Source: an uncultured Lachnospiraceae bacterium (lineage in GTDB: Bacteria; Bacillota; Clostridia; Lachnospirales; Lachnospiraceae). From it: 5,593 nt of DNA. Every line of letters starts with the position of its first letter. Within the stretch, counting starts at the first letter, position 1. Positions 5,197 to 5,593 of this stretch are shown piece by piece. The stretch covers positions 1 through 5,593 of the forward strand of contig CADBRG010000281.1 in the NCBI GenBank assembly GCA_902797015.1, read 5' to 3'. The translations under genes and the position numbers were made by a program. The notes beneath the pieces were generated by a model, which saw nothing but the letters and a program-made list of their open reading frames with translations, searched no databases and was not told where the DNA came from.

Positions 5197-5593
5197 TTAA
5201 CTATGATATATCCAGAGTAAATGATCAAACCCATTACGGCTAATACTATTTCCTACTTCCGTACAAATACTATTTATGTATTCAATATATTTGTCGTAAC
5301 TATTTTCCAAGGTTTCTTTACCCTTATTATCCTGTAATTTCCTACGCATCTTTTTAATTTCACTTTCTTCCGCTTTGTCATCTTTGCAATAGTGATAATA
5401 ATAGTATGGGATATGATCCGACAGTATTTTGTCATATATGGAGAAATTATCTCTGTTCTCATCATCAAACATGTAATAGCAAGCATAATGACAAAACTTA
5501 GTTGCAAATGAGTAGTTATCTGATACTCCCTCAATCTTCCTTAGACCATCAATAATAGAATATCTATTATTAGGCGCTTCTTTCAAAGCAGAC
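5197..5593 (-). CDS. Unrecognised AT-rich protein, C-terminal part; gene enters from the right edge
   Basis: The frame is open from the window edge to a TAA at 5197-5199. A TTG at 5584-5586 could serve as start, but no ribosome binding site can be judged there and the frame continues beyond it (SAL before KEAPNN), so I treat the gene as 5'-truncated by the window. The visible 131 or so residues contain YSFATKFCHY and then FSIYDKIL. This resembles a SFATKYC...H...PIYD pattern that I associate with uncharacterised bacterial proteins; I cannot name the family. A Tyr-rich run (IPYYYYHYC) and a basic, Lys/Glu-rich helix (EIKKMRRKL) follow. GC is only about 32%, far below rtcB, which suggests a different origin. 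It lies 15 bases upstream of rtcB and is probably in the same transcript. No function is assigned. Confidence 0.75.
   Translation of the reverse strand, partial: SALKEAPNNRYSIIDGLRKIEGVSDNYSFATKFCHYACYYMFDDENRDNFSIYDKILSDHIPYYYYHYCKDDKAEESEIKKMRRKLQDNKGKETLENSYDKYIEYINSICTEVGNSISRNGFDHLLWIYHS

Noticed and set aside
5274..5534. An 86-codon minus-strand frame overlapping the right-edge gene
   Set aside because: It is an out-of-frame shadow; the other frame carries the coherent SFATKFC...IYD pattern and the coupling distance to rtcB.

Overview
The window looks like part of a low-to-moderate-GC Gram-positive genome, most likely Clostridia and perhaps Lachnospiraceae. The reasons are the strong AGGAG ribosome binding sites, the SpoVK/CbxX-type AAA remnant, the tRNA-Gly 3' end with discriminator U and apparently no encoded CCA, and an overall protein style typical of gut Firmicutes. 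This taxonomic guess is inference; no marker gene is present. Every gene I can support lies on the minus strand.

Right part (5593 down to about 3720). An AT-rich partial gene of unknown function runs in from the right edge. A complete rtcB RNA ligase gene follows 15 bases downstream. Immediately after the rtcB stop is a decayed C-terminal piece of a SpoVK/CbxX-like AAA+ ATPase.

Centre (about 3820 down to 3169). This gene-free stretch carries a 9-bp direct repeat and a 20-base fragment identical in layout to the 3' end of tRNA-Gly (T-loop through discriminator base). Two tandem minus-strand intrinsic terminators come next, then a second, degenerate tRNA-Gly-3'-like stretch and several short direct repeats. 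A predicted promoter whose -35 box overlaps a perfect palindrome closes the stretch. The tRNA 3' fragment followed directly by a terminator is what a site-specific integration at a tRNA-Gly gene leaves at one end. I therefore read about 3716 as a likely boundary between an integrated or once-integrated element (right) and older flanking DNA (left). No integrase is visible in the window.

Left part (3168 down to 1). A two-gene unit is predicted from the promoter near 3265-3292. The first gene encodes a protein of about 918 residues with two consecutive TIR-like domains, two Sel1-like repeats and a long TPR-like helical array. The first TIR has Asp where the NADase glutamate is expected; the second retains Glu. 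The second gene, 52 bases downstream, has a good ribosome binding site, encodes an unrecognised protein and runs off the left edge. The tandem-TIR/TPR protein with its unknown partner is the best candidate in this window for a poorly described, possibly anti-phage or stress-signalling, system. That function is inferred from domain architecture only.
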